A stretch of DNA of 64,000 nt from Pegea sp. RAD2-039. Lineage: Eukaryota; Chordata; Thaliacea; Salpida; Salpidae. Of the stretch, positions 12,801-25,414 are shown one piece after another; positions within the stretch are counted from its first letter, which is position 1, and each line of letters starts with the position of its first letter. The stretch spans positions 62,001 through 126,000 of the forward strand of contig JAQGEQ010000295.1 in the NCBI GenBank assembly GCA_034620365.1, read 5' to 3'. The notes beneath the pieces were generated by a model. That model saw nothing but the letters and a program-made list of their open reading frames with translations. It was not told the origin of the DNA and did not search any database. A program made the translations under genes and the position numbers.

Positions 12801-13181
12801 TTGACTTTGACATCAATCTAAAACAAACTGTTGAACTACTATTGTTAGTAAAATAAAGATAGATTAAATTTGACGTTTACTTAAAAGTCCAAATACTTAA
12901 AGGCGTTAAAATTATTAAATCTTCAACAAAATTTTTATCTGTTACATCCTGTTTAAACAGAGAAAACGATATTAATTAAGAAAAACTTCATAAGCGAATT
13001 CAGCAAGGACTTTGGTATCCCTCGTGTTTCAGCAAAAGTTCAGCCTTCAAAATATGGTGAGAACAACTTTTAATTTTATTTTTGATTAATATAATTGTAT
13101 CCTATCAATCTACCGCTAAAAATTGTTTTTTTTTTGCTAGCGCAACCATATATTGGGACAAACTTTTTTAAGGGTTTATAG
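6866..13181 (+). CDS. Gene A: cassette-array protein with 17 repeat exons
   Basis: Unknown family. Exon 1 (6866-6920) encodes the basic start MARPKKLFQKTKMEKKKK. Seventeen repeat exons follow, at 7396, 7688, 7960, 8237, 8496, 8765, 9040, 9318, 9526, 9793, 10061, 10339, 10816, 11083, 11363, 11631 and 11906. They are 81, 90 or 96 nt long and all phase 1-1. Each encodes one unit with the core S-T-N-V-Y-Q-A-G, then T-E-N or T-G-N, then QQ.QE.AHYSG. The constant tail is an acidic exon (12381-12512, LTDPEMTDDADSSNEEEN), an exon at 12661-12762 (GQTVKNFKIFKDGALLGK), one at 12961-13056 (FISEFSKDFGIPRVSAKV), and 13141-13181 ending GTNFFKGL and TAG. Joined, the frame is open for about 649 residues, leaving out a truncated exon at 10608. 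No signal peptide or membrane segment is visible; the basic start could be a nuclear signal. The function is not known to me. Confidence 0.8.
7396..12001 (+). repeat. Tandem array of symmetric mini-exons
   Basis: Exon plus intron is the repeat unit. Introns inside the array are mostly about 160-196 bp. Exon lengths run 96, 90, 81, 96, 90, 81, 96, 81, 96, 81, 96, 90, (truncated), 81, 96, 81, 96, 96. This reads as a trimer 90-81-96 of about 800 bp that was copied, with some copies lacking the 90-nt member. The 96-nt type usually ends YSGGR or YSGET, and the 81-nt type stops at AHYS. Introns of like position resemble each other as closely as the exons do, so whole exon-intron blocks were duplicated. 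Confidence 0.85.
10608..10635 (+). pseudogene. Truncated cassette exon in gene A
   Basis: The first 14 bases (CTTCGACCAACG...) match a 90-nt cassette start. The sequence then jumps to a cassette end (AAACAG followed by GTAAGT). The upstream intron matches the one at 8.59-8.76 kb and the downstream intron matches 7.78-7.87 kb, so this is a recombination scar between two units. At 28 nt it is the only cassette not divisible by three, and its inclusion would shift the frame. Confidence 0.7.
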
Positions 13182-13560
13182 AACGCTACAGCGGTAAGTT
13201 TTTATTTTCTATTTTACCGAATTAAAATAGCAATCTCAAAGTTAGGTCTAAGATATCTTTAAATTAAATTCTATAAATACTAGAAAATAAAGTATATTCG
13301 TAAAAGTACTTACGTTCAGCTTTTAATATTTAACTTCAAGGCTTAGGAAAAAAAATCAAACAACATTTTTGACTAATCTTATATTGTCATAAACAGATTC
13401 TTTATTTTTACAGGTGGAATTTATCAAGATCCATCATATCTTAAGACATTTTTACATTAGTTTAGTCAAGCTAGGTGCATCCACAAGCTATTTTTTGTCA
13501 ATTAATTTTAGTCTTGAAATCAATTATATAGTCGCAGTAAAATAAACCGTGTTATAGTAT
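13182..13560 (+). promoter_or_regulatory. 3' UTR of gene A with an intron and poly(A) signal
   Basis: A donor (GTAAGT) follows the stop by about a dozen bases, and an acceptor ends at 13413. The last exon begins GTGGAATTTATCAAG. AATAAA lies at 13541-13546. The same arrangement recurs after B (acceptor at 20825, AATAAA at 20979-20984) and, diverged, after C. Confidence 0.6.
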
Positions 13561-16500
13561 CATAAACTTGTTTTCTTTTCATAACAAGCAATAAATAATT
13601 ATACATAATGATATCAATTTATTACTTTGCAAACTTGAATCACAACAAATGCTTATATCTAACTTCAGACAATTATAGAAGACTGATAATTTGTGTTTTT
13701 TTATGCAATGATATAATTTGATGACGATCGGAGATTGGTTTATTATATTTTTAAATTTTCTATGTGATTTTTTCTACCTGATCACATATATACACAGATA
13801 TTATAGCTAAAAATCTGTAATCAGTCAATCGTCAGAGTTCAGTTGAAATAGGAACTGCAGGAAAATTTAACTGTCGATTGTTAGCAATATCATTTTTTTC
13901 ATAATTAGTATGTACTTAAAGTAAAAGAAAACGAAGTACAAAGCATAAATAAAAAAATATTAAACCTTGTATTCTTTAATACTGTAGTTATAGCTTCATT
14001 AAGCACATTATATTTACAAAACTTTTAGTCATTCTGTTAAATTCACAATAATATAAATTTTAGCCATCCTTCAAACTTTATTGCATTTATGAATGTAACT
14101 ATAACTCTTGTAACCTTAGTGATTGCACATATCTTTAAATTGTGTTATTAATCACCTATTTCGTAGCTGCAACTAAGAATCAAACCATTTTTGCTTGTTA
14201 ACAATGCAGATTTAATTTAACAAAATGAATTTGACCCTGTGCTTGTGATTTTTAAACTGTCTATAAATTTTATACGTCGTGTAGTGAGAACAGCTAGTTG
14301 CAATGAAAAGGTCAATTTGGTAAAAGATGGACAGAAATTTTTTATCTTGTCTTACTATTTAACATTTTTAGCAGTTTGCCATCTGATTATTGTAATCTCC
14401 CATATATCCTCAGAAGCTTTTCATTAAAAGTAAAACAAATCAACAACTTTAATAACACTCAGTAAAAATGCAGATTTTAGATAGGGTAACATCAAAATGT
14501 ATGACATATATTTACAATTTTGTTTAAAGATAGAATTTAAATGGTTACTTTAGTAATTAATGTTTAACACTACCAATAACTAACTTTCATCTTGTTGTTT
14601 GTCTCAATAAATAGTTGATATAAAAGTTAAATCTCAACAAGGTTTCTACAGTGTTTGTGTTCTTTTCCTATTAATTTTAAATTATAATATACCTAAGACC
14701 TAAATTACTTAATTCTTTGTATTATTTAGTTTTTGTCTGCTATAGAAGCTGCTAAGTTTCCTACTCAAGTACATAAATAAACCAAAACTTAAACATACAT
14801 TTTTAACAATAAATATGTAGACCAACGTTGTTTTCGATCAAAAAATTACAAACTGATCGGAAATTAATTAATATTTTATGTAGAAAATTATAGATAGTTA
14901 GACATTAATATACTTGTTAGTTTGCTAAGCTGGCATCAAAATAATTCTAAATTATTTTAGTAGTAATATATTACATAACTTGCTTAATTGAAAAAACACT
15001 AGAAGTTGTAAGTGGTCGGTCAATTGAGTACAAATCAAATAAATCAAAAGACAAAAGTGATATTGTTCCTAGTTGCATAAAAACTGAAGATTACATTAGA
15101 AAACAGAAAAATATGATATATTAAACTAAATTAGATTCTAACTCACTCTCTTTCTTACTCGGTCAAACATCCTAACTGTCTTCCAGAATTGTTTTAGAAT
15201 GTCAATTTAAAGTATCAGTACTTTGCAAATATCTAGAGTTTCCAAAAGTAGTTTGAGAAAGTAGTTTAAAATATATTAAACCTTAAGTATTTAACAATAA
15301 TATTAGCCTACAATGTTTTACTAAAGTGTTTGTATTTTGATATAGCGTCTTTAAAAAAATTATTACAACATATTTATTTGGCTCTTCTTTTGTATTTAAA
15401 TGAACTATTGCAAAAAGCTCTAAGAAATTAAGTTGTAAAAATAATTAAAATTTTCAGACTATGTTGTAAAATAACTCCTGTTTTTAAATATTCTAATGAT
15501 TATCACAATTTTAAGATTAAAAAAATTGCAAAAAGAAAACGTTCTTACTGTGTTTAGATTTAATGTCAATGTTACTAATGCCAATAGTTAGTGAAAATAC
15601 AAAACTTATCCACATACTAATAAAACAGTAAACTGGATAGCAGCCAATAGCATTAATAAACAAATATATTCAAATAGTAGTTAGATGGATGCTAATAAAG
15701 TAATTATTTAGTTAACTGGCCAAAAATTAATTAAAGTCCAATATGCCGGCCAGCTTCTTATTAGTAACTAGTCGGCCGCCAAAAATCAATAAAAGCTTCT
15801 TGAAATGCTTAACAAATGTCTCTAATCGTTGGAGTAAGGTTAATGATAATTAACTGTGAAACTACAGCAAAGTTATCTATGACATTGATATCATAAAAAT
15901 TATAATAAAGCTCTAAAAAGATTAACAAAAATTCCTCTTTTGTTAAAAATTCTGGAGTTGTTCATTGACCGATGAAATAATACTTTATTTTGTAATCTTT
16001 TTATACTTAATTTCAGTGACAAACAAAATTTTCAGTTAGGAATTTTTGAACAATAACTGTATAATCTAATAACTAAACAAATTCAAGTGGCGTCTATTAA
16101 AAACTTTGAGTTTAAATGTACTTAAACTAGCAATATGTTTTTGAGTAAATTAGTTTATTTTTATTTTTTGACCAACTTAACAAACTTTAATATTTTCAAA
16201 GTTAGATTTTAGTATTCTAATCTTAGAGATGAATGTTACATACTTTCTTGTTCAAAATTTTATTAAACAGAGATATTTAGTTGATTATGCTTTAACGAAA
16301 TTACTTTTTTTGAGGTTAAATATTTTCGATTTTACTAAAAGAACTTTTACTTAACTGAAAATTAACTTCATGTATTTTATTCTAGTAAATAAATTCTTTA
16401 GAGTTAAGATAACTTAAGGTAAGTTATTTCAGTCTTGGAAAACATTGAAATTATGTTATTTGTTAAGTTTTAGATTTTTAATTAAACCTTAAGTTATGTA

Positions 16501-17974
16501 AATAACTACTGAAAAAAGTGTAACCTAAGTGGGGATGAACTAACCATATTAATAAGTTTGTATTACCTTAATAAATATATACAGCACTTATGTATATTTT
16601 TAGCTTTCTTGTAGTTTTTAAAGACTTTAATAAATACTGTATTACAGTAAAATAATATAGTTTAGTAGTTTAAGCTTTTTATAAAGTTCTGATAATAATT
16701 AGTTTTATTTTTTAATTTCTTAACTAAAAAACTTAAGTGGCTTCTGTTAAAAACTTTTAATTTTGATGAACTTAAGCTAGAAATGTTTTCTTGGTAGATT
16801 AAATTTTTCTATTTATTATACTAACTTAACAAACTTTTATACAAAACTATCATGTACACAAAAGTTGTTAAGGTTTTTGAATTTACCATTCTTTTCTTAA
16901 AAATAAGTCTTACATTCTTCCTTGTTCAAAATTTTATTAAACATAGATATATTTTGAAGACGCTTTTCCAAAATTCCTTTTTTTATGCTTAAATATTTTG
17001 GATTTTACGAAAACATTTATAAATCGTTTTCTTCTATTGTTAACATACTTATCATTATGTAATCACTAAATATTATTATTGTTAATTATTAATTACTAAG
17101 AATTAACATAGATAAAATCTTAATTGTAAAACTGATTTCATATTTTTTTAAATATATGTTCTGTATAAATTGTGGTTTTAAATTACAAGGTTAATCTAAT
17201 TGTAATGTTTTTAAAGCTTTCGAAGATCATAACTATAATTTGTATTAATTTACAGTTGTTAGCAAACTTATAATAATACATTTTTTCCATAAAAATGATT
17301 GAAATGTTATGTATCAATTTAATCAAATAGATCTATTTATCTGTTTGAAACATTAAACTTCAAATTAGAAGGAAAAAAGTATAGGCGTAGCTTTTAAGTT
17401 CAAATAAAATCTAATTATAAACTTTACGTTTTTGCTTCTCTATTTGCATGAAATTTTGTAATTACGAGGTCATCTTTCATAATATTACATTTCAATTTAT
17501 CTAAATAATTTTTAGTTAACTGGAAAATAACTTTTTGTGGTTGTTTCTTGTGAATGAATATTTTAGAATTTGAATAACATTAGGTAAATTACTTTAGTTT
17601 CAGAAAACAATGAAATTATATAATTTTATTTTGAGTTTTAAACATAAGTTATGTAAACAAACTACTAAATAAAGTGTAACTTCAGTTGAGATAAACTTAG
17701 ACCTTTTTTAAGTTTGTATGAGCTGTAAAAGAATTTATACAGCAACTATAAATATTTTTTGATTTCTTGTAGATTTTGAATACTCTAATAAATACTGTAT
17801 TACAGTAAAATATCATTATATAGTAGTTTAAGTTTCTGTCAAAGTTCTGATGAAAAAGGAATTATATTGATTATAGTTTTTCGTCAAATTAGAACTGAAT
17901 TTAGATATATATACAAATTTCTTCTTGTGGTCTTTTTGCAATAGATTGACTTAATCAGTTAAGTGTTTGCTAAA
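13561..17974. repeat. A-B intergenic segment, near-duplicate of the B-C segment
   Basis: This stretch aligns without major gaps with 21.0-25.4 kb at an offset of about 7.44 kb. It contains an R3 repeat (about 13.97-14.4 kb), a middle part with no gene, a short GC-richer patch with GCCGGCCAGC and CGGCCGCC at about 15.74-15.78 kb, and upstream repeats from about 15.9 kb onward. I see no further coding exon. Confidence 0.75.
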
Positions 17975-20597
17975 ATAGCTACACTTAAGAAATTATTTCA
18001 AAAAATGATAATAGAGAGAAAAATGAAAGGTATAACTTTGTTTTGAATTAAGTTGTTTAATGCTCTACAAACAAAAAAGTAGTAAAACTAAGTGCAGTAG
18101 CAGATAACAAATAGAAATTGAAAGTTTTTGAACCTTTTTAAAGTATAATATAAAGTTGTTATTTCACCAAATCTCTCATATTATTAAGTTTGTATAAGAA
18201 CTTGTTTACAAACTGATAGTTAAAACTTCTAAGAAATATATGAGACTTCTAACAAAACAATGTATAGATATTATTGTTTTTATTTTTATTTATATTTATA
18301 TAAACTGGTTGAAAGATCTATGTTTAGCATAATATGAAAAAATGATCACAAAATAGTTCGTCGTTTTCCTTAAATATACCACTAGTTAAAATTGTTAATA
18401 AAATAATGTTGCAGTCTAAACTTAATGAAATTTCATTTTTTTCTTTTAGCATATAAAAGTATATGATGTCAATAAATCATTTTCAAAACAATTTCTGTGT
18501 ATATTTTGAAGGTAAACCTTCGACCAACGTCTATCAAGCTGATTTTCCAAGGGGAAGTAACAATGTGCAACAAGCTCAAGAATTAGCTCACTACTCTGGT
18601 GGAAGGGGTGAGTTTAATTACAAAATCTTTAAAACATAAATATTGAATCAGATTACTTTCTAACAATTAATGTCTTGAAGGTACTTGAAACTTAATTTAT
18701 TCTTTTAGTATTTAAAAAGTTTGTAATTTTAACAAATCAATTTAAAAATATTTTGTGTTTATATTTTTAACTAAAGCTTCAACTATCTTCTATCAAGCTG
18801 GTTTTCCAACAGGAAATAGAAATGGGCAGCAACCTCAAGAATTAGCTCACTACTCTGGTAAAAAACCTAAAATCAATTTTATCAAAATTAAAAAAAACAA
18901 ACAAAAACTTATTAAATAAGATTACTGACAAAAATTTTGAATAACAATTAAATTTTTGAAAGTAATTAACACTTCAATTTGTTCTTTTGAATGTTTAAAA
19001 ATATTCTAAACTTAATAAGTCAACTCAAAACTAATTAATGTGTATATTTTTTAGATAAAAATTCGACCAACATCTATCAGGCCGGTTGTCAAACAGAAAA
19101 TATATATTTCAAACAAGCTGAAGAGGTTGCACACTATTCTGGTGATACAGGTGAGTTTGATTATAATAAAAAAAGAAATTATTGAGTTAAACTACTAACT
19201 GATGATTAGAATAACAACTATTATTTGAAAGGAAGTGATATATGATCTTTTTAATATTTATCTGAAACGTTAATAATTTTAATAAATCAGTTTCTAGATG
19301 CTTTTTTGATTGTATTTTTTTAAGCTATAGCTTGGAGCAACGTCAATCAAGCTGGTTGTTCAACAGGAAGTGGAAATATGCAACAAGCTCAAGAAACAGC
19401 TCACTACTCTGGTGCTACAGGTAAATCAAACTAAATAGAAACTAAGCAGGCATTAAACAAACTACTGAATAAATTTAGTTGATAGTAATAACAGTAAAAG
19501 TCAATTTTTAAATATAAATTGTCCTATTATTTACCTAATGCTGAGACTATTTAATAATATACTATTCCATATGAAAGTTTAAATTAACTTTTAATTGTCG
19601 GTTGCTATAAGTATCAAATTATTATATGAAATTTCATAACAATAAATCTATGATAGTAACATTGAATTAATTTAATGGAAAAAATTCTACATTTAGTTTA
19701 TGTTTCATACTATATAAATTTGAAAATTCTCAATTAAAGTTTATAATTTTAATTAGAATAAGCAAAATACAAGTTTATATAAGACTTTTTCCTTAAGCTG
19801 GAATATCTGCCAATTTAGATTTCGATAAAATCCTTACTGATCCTGAAATGACTGATGATGCTGACAGTTCTAATGAAGAAGAAAATATTAGAAAAGCTCA
19901 AGAAAAACCTAGATTACTTCAGCAGCTAGGTAAAACTCGAATAAATATAACGATTGCTTATTATTAGTTTAAGGCAAGTGGTTTAGTTTATCTTGAAAGT
20001 AGTGAATGATCCGTATTTTGACTATTTTATGAACAATTTGTACTGAGAAATCATTAAAATAAAATTTTCTGTTATAGAAGCTTCAACTGGACAAACAGTA
20101 AAGAAATTTAAAATTTTTAAGGATGGTGCTCTGTTAGGAAAAATAGTTACTCTTACTAAAACTCATGATCCGAGAATAAGTAATTTCATCAAATCTTTAT
20201 ATAGTAACCAATATATTTGACTTTGACATCAATCTAAAACAAACTGTTAAACTAATATTGTTAATAAAAAAAAGACAGATTAAATTTGAGGTTTACTTAA
20301 ATGTCCAAATACTTAAACGCCTTAAAATTATTAAATCTTCAACAAATATTTTATCTTTTACATCCTGTTTAAACAGAGAAAACGATATTACTTAAGAAAA
20401 ACTTCATAAGCGAATTCAGCAAGGACTTTGGTATCCCTCGTGTTTCAGCAAAAGTTCAGCCTTCAAAATATGGTGAGAACAACTTTTAATTTTATTTTTG
20501 ATTAATATAATTGTTTTCTATCAATCTACCGCTAAAAATTGTTTTTTTTTTGCTAGCGCAACCTTATGTTGGGACAAACTTTTTTAAAGGTTTATAG
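17975..20597 (+). CDS. Gene B: cassette-family protein with four repeat exons, first ATG lost
   Basis: Exons are 17975-18029, cassettes 18512-18607, 18777-18857, 19055-19150 and 19325-19420, the acidic exon 19798-19929, then 20078-20179, 20377-20472 and 20557-20597 (TAG). Phases match gene A throughout and no stop interrupts the frame. The codon aligned with the start of A is ATA; an in-frame ATG lies nine codons later (MIIERKMK), so a shorter product is possible. The cassettes read KPSTNVYQADF..., STIFYQAGFPTGN..., KNSTNIYQAGCQTEN... and AWSNVNQAGCSTGS.... Repeats and tail are otherwise intact, so B is a live gene with a moved start or a very young pseudogene. Confidence 0.6.
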
Positions 20598-20984
20598 AAC
20601 GCTACAGGGGTAAGTTTTTTTTTTCTATTTTACCGAATTAAAATAGCAATCTCAAAGTTAGGTCTAAGATATCTTTAAATTAAATTCTATAAAAACTAGA
20701 AAAAAAATTATATTCATAAAAGTACTTTTAGCTTTTAATATTTAACTTCAGAGCTTAGGAAAAAAAATCAAACAACATTTTTGACTAATCTTATATTGTC
20801 TTAAACAGATTCTTTATTTTTACAGGTGGAATTTATCAAGATCCATCATATCTTAGGACATTGTTACATTAGTTTAGTCAAGCTAAGGTGCATCCACAAG
20901 CTAATTTTTTGTCAATTAATTTTACTCCATCATGAAATCAATTGCATATAGTCGAAATCAATTATATAGTCGCAGTAAAATAAA

Positions 20985-23900
20985 CCGCGTTTTAATATCA
21001 TCAACTTGTTTTCTTTTCATAACAAGCAATAAATAATTATACATAATGATATCAATTTATTACTTTGCAAACTTGAATCACAACAAATGCTTATATCTAA
21101 CTTCAGACAATTATAGAAGACTGATAATTTGTGTTTTTTTATGCAATGATATAATTTGATGACGATCGGAGATTGGTTTATTATATTTTTAAATTTTCTA
21201 TGTGATTTTTTCTACCTGATCACATATATACACAGATATTATAGCTAAAAATCTGTAATCAGTCAATCGTCAGAGTTCAGTTGAAATAGGAACTGCAGGA
21301 AAATTTAACTGTCGATTGTTAGCAATATCATTTTTTTCATAATTAGTATGTACTTAAAGTAAAAGAAAACGAAGTACAAAGCATAAATAAAAAAATATTA
21401 AACCTTGTATTCTTTAATACTGTAGTTATAGCTTCATTAAGCACATTATATTTACAAAACTTTTAGTCATTCTGTTAAATTCACAATAATATAAATTTTA
21501 GCCATCCTTCAAATTTTATTGCTTTTTTGAATGTAACTATAACTCTTGTAACCTTAGTGATTGCACATATCTTTAAATTAAGTTATGAATCACCTATTTC
21601 GTAGCTGCAACTAAGAATCAAACCATTTTTGCTTGTTAACAATGCAGATTTAATTTAACAAAATGAATTTGACCCTGTGCTTGTGATTTTTAAACTGTCT
21701 ATAAATTTTATACGTCATGTAGTGAGAACAGCTAGTTGCAATGAAAAGGTCAATTTGGTAAAAGATGGACAGAAATTTTTTATCTTGTCTTACTATTTAA
21801 CATTTTTAGCAGTTTGCCATCTGATTATTGTAATCTCCCATATATCCTCAGAAGCTTTTCATTAAAAGTAAAACAAATCAACAACTTTAATAACACTCAG
21901 TAAAAATGCAGATTTTAGATAGGGTAACATCAAAATGTATGACATATATTTACAATTTTGTTTAAAGATAGAATTTAAATGGTTACCTTAGTAATTAATG
22001 TTTAACACTACCAATAACTAACTTTCATCTTGTTGTTTGTCTCAATAAATAGTTGATATAAAAGTTAAATCTCAACAAGGTTTCTACAGTGTTTGTGTTC
22101 TTTTCCTATTAATTTTAAATTATAATATACCTAAGACCTAAGTTACTTAATTGTTTGTAGTATTTAGTTTTTGTCTGCTATAGAAGCTGCTAAGTTTCCT
22201 ACTCAAGTACATAAATAAACCAACACTTAAACATACATTTTTAACAATAAATATGTAGACTAACGTTGTTTTCGATCAAAAAATTACAAACTGATCGGAA
22301 ATTAATTAATATTTTATGTAGAAAATTATAGATAGTTAGACATTAATATACTTGTTAGTTTGCTAAGCTGGCATCAAAATAATTCTAAATTATTTTAGTA
22401 GTAATATATTACATAACTTGCTTAATTGAAAAAACACTAGAAGTTGTAAGTGGTCGGTCAATTGAGTACAAATCAAATAAATCAAAAGACAAAAGTGATA
22501 TTGTTCCTAGTTGTACAAAAACTGAAGATTACATTGGAAAACAGAAAAATATGATATATTAAACTAAATTAGATTCTAACTCACTCTCTTTCTTACTCAG
22601 TCAAACATCCTAACTGTCTTCCAGAATTGCTCTTGAAAGTCAATTTAAAGTATCAGTACTTTGCAAATATCTAGAGGTTCCAAAAGTAGTTTGAGAAAGT
22701 AGTTTAAAATATATTAAACCTTAAGTATTTAACAATAATATTAGCCTACAATGTTTTACTAAAGTGTTTGTATTTTGATATAGCGTCTTTAAAAAAATTA
22801 TTACAACATATTTATTTGGCTCTTCTTTTGTATTTAAATGAACTATTGCAAAAAGCACTAAGAAATTAGATTACGAAAAAAAAATTAAAATTTTCAGACT
22901 ATGCTGAAAAATAATTCCTGTATTTAAATATTTTAATGATTATCACAATTTTAAGATTAAAAAAATTGCAAAAAGAAAACGTTCTTACTGTGTTTAGATT
23001 TAATGTCAATTTTACAAATGCCAATAGTTAGTGAAAATACAAAACTTATCCACATACTAATAAAACAGTAAACTGGATAGCAGCCAATAGCATTAATAAA
23101 CAATTATATTCAAATAGTAGTTAGATGGATGCTAATAAAGTAATCATTTAGTTAACTTGCCAAAAATTAATTAAAGTCTAATATGCCGGCCAGCTTCTTA
23201 TTAGTAACTAGTCAGCCGCCAAAAATCAATAAAAGCTTCTTGAAATACTTAACAAATGTCTCTAATCGTTGGAGTAAGGTTAATGATAATTAACTGTGAA
23301 ACTACAGCAAAGTTATCTATGACATTGATATCATAAAAATGATAATAAAGCTCTAAAAAGATTAACAAAAATTCCTCTTTTGTTAAAAATTCTGGAGTTG
23401 TTCAATGACCGATGAAATAATACTTTATTTTGTAATCTTTTTATACTTAATTTCAGTGACAAACAAAATTTTCAGTTAGGAATTTTTGAACAATAACTGT
23501 ATAATCTAATAACTAAACAAATTCAAGTGGCTTCTATTAAAAACTTTGAGTTTAAATGTACTTAAACTAGCAATATGTTTTTGAGTAAATTAGTTTATTT
23601 TTATTTGTTGACCAACTTAACAAACTTTAATATTTTCAAAGTTAGATTTTAGTATTCTAATCTTAGAGATGAATGTTACATACTTTCTTGTTCAAAATTT
23701 TATTAAACAGAGATATTTATTTGATTATGCTTTAACGAAATTACTTTTTTTGAGGTTAAATATTTTCGATTTTACTAAAAGAACTTTTACTTAACTGAAA
23801 ATTAACTTCATGTATTTTATTCTAGTAAATAAATTCTTTAGAGTTAAGATAACTTAAGGTAAGTTATTTCAGTTTTAGAAAACATTGAAATTATGTTATT

Positions 23901-25414
23901 TGTTAAGTTTTAGATTTTTAATTAAACCTTAAGTTATGTAAATAACTACTGAAAAAAGTGTAACCTAAGTGGGGATGAACTAACCATATTAATAAGTTTG
24001 TATATACCTTAATAAATATATACATCACTTTTGTATATTTTTAGCTTTCTTGTAGTTTTTAAAGACTTTAATAAATACTCTATTACAGTAAAATAATATA
24101 GTTTAGTAGTTTAAGCTTTTTATAAAGTTCTGATAATAATTAGTTTTATTTTTTAATTTCTTAACTAAAAAACTTAAGTGGCTTCTGTTAAAAACTTTTA
24201 ATTTTGATGAACTTAAGGTAGAAATGTTTTCTTGGTAGATTAAATTTTTCTATTTATTATACTAACTTAACAAACTTTTATACAAAACTATCATGTACAC
24301 AAAAGTTGTTAAGGTTTTTGAATTTACCATTCTTTTCTTAAAAATAAGTCTTACATTCTTCCTTGTTCAAAATTTTATTAAACATAGATATATTTTGAAG
24401 ATGCTTTTCGAAAATTCCTTTTTTTATGCTTAAATATTTTGGATTTTACGAAAACATTTATAAATCGTTTTCTTCTATTGTTAACATACTTGTCATTATG
24501 TAATCACTAAATATTATTATTGTTAATTATTAATTACTCAGAATTAACATAGATAAAATCTTAATTGTAAAACTGATTTCATATTTTTTTTAATATAAGT
24601 TCTGTATAAATTGTGGTTTTAAATTACAAGGTTAATCTAATTGTGATGTTTTTAAAGCTTTCGAAGATCATAACTATAATTTGTATTAATTTACAGTTGT
24701 TAGCAAACTTATAATAATACATTTTTTCCATAAAAATGATTGAAATGTTATGTATCAATTTAATCAAATAGATCTATTTATCTGTTTGAAAATTAAACTT
24801 CAAATTAGAAGGAAAAAAGTATAGGCGTAGCTTTTAAGCTCAAATAAAATCTAATTATAAACTTTACGTTTTTGCTTCTCTATTTGCATGAAATTTTGTA
24901 ATTACGAGGTCATCTTTCATAATATTACATTTCAATTTATCTAAATAATTTTTAGTTAACTGGAAAATAACTTTTTGTGGTTGTTTCTTGTGAATGAATA
25001 TTTTAGAATTTGAATAACATTAGGTAAATTACTTTAGTTTCAGAAAACAATGAAATTATATAATTTTATTTTGAGTTTTAAACATAAGTTATGTAAACAA
25101 ACTACTAAATAAAGTGTAACTTCAGTTGAGATAAACTTAGACCTTTTTTAAGTTTGTATGAGCCTTAAAAGAATTTATACAGCAACTATAAATATTTTTT
25201 GATTTCTTGTAGATTTTGAATACTCTAATAAATATTGTATTACAGTAAAATATCATTATTTAGTAGTTTAAGTTTCTGTCAAAGTTCTGATGAAAAAGGA
25301 ATTTTATTGATTATAGTTTTTCGTCAAATTAGAACTGAATTTAGATATATATACAAATTTCTTCTTTTGGTCTTTTTGCAATAGATTGACTTAATCAGTT
25401 AAGTGTATGCTAAA
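20985..25414. repeat. B-C intergenic segment, second copy of the 7.4-kb duplication
   Basis: It is nearly identical by eye to 13.56-17.97 kb, including the R3 block and the upstream repeats. Differences are scattered single bases and short indels, which argues for a recent duplication. No additional gene was seen. Confidence 0.75.

Noticed and set aside
6866-13181. Secreted micro-exon gene or gall/salivary effector
   Set aside because: The N-terminus is strongly basic with no hydrophobic signal, and the repeat does not match any effector family I know. Only the exon layout is similar.
14239-14427. 62-codon ORF repeated at 21677-21865
   Set aside because: It is conserved only because the whole 7.4-kb segment was duplicated; it is broken in the R3 copies at 3.4 and 29.1 kb and has no coding character.
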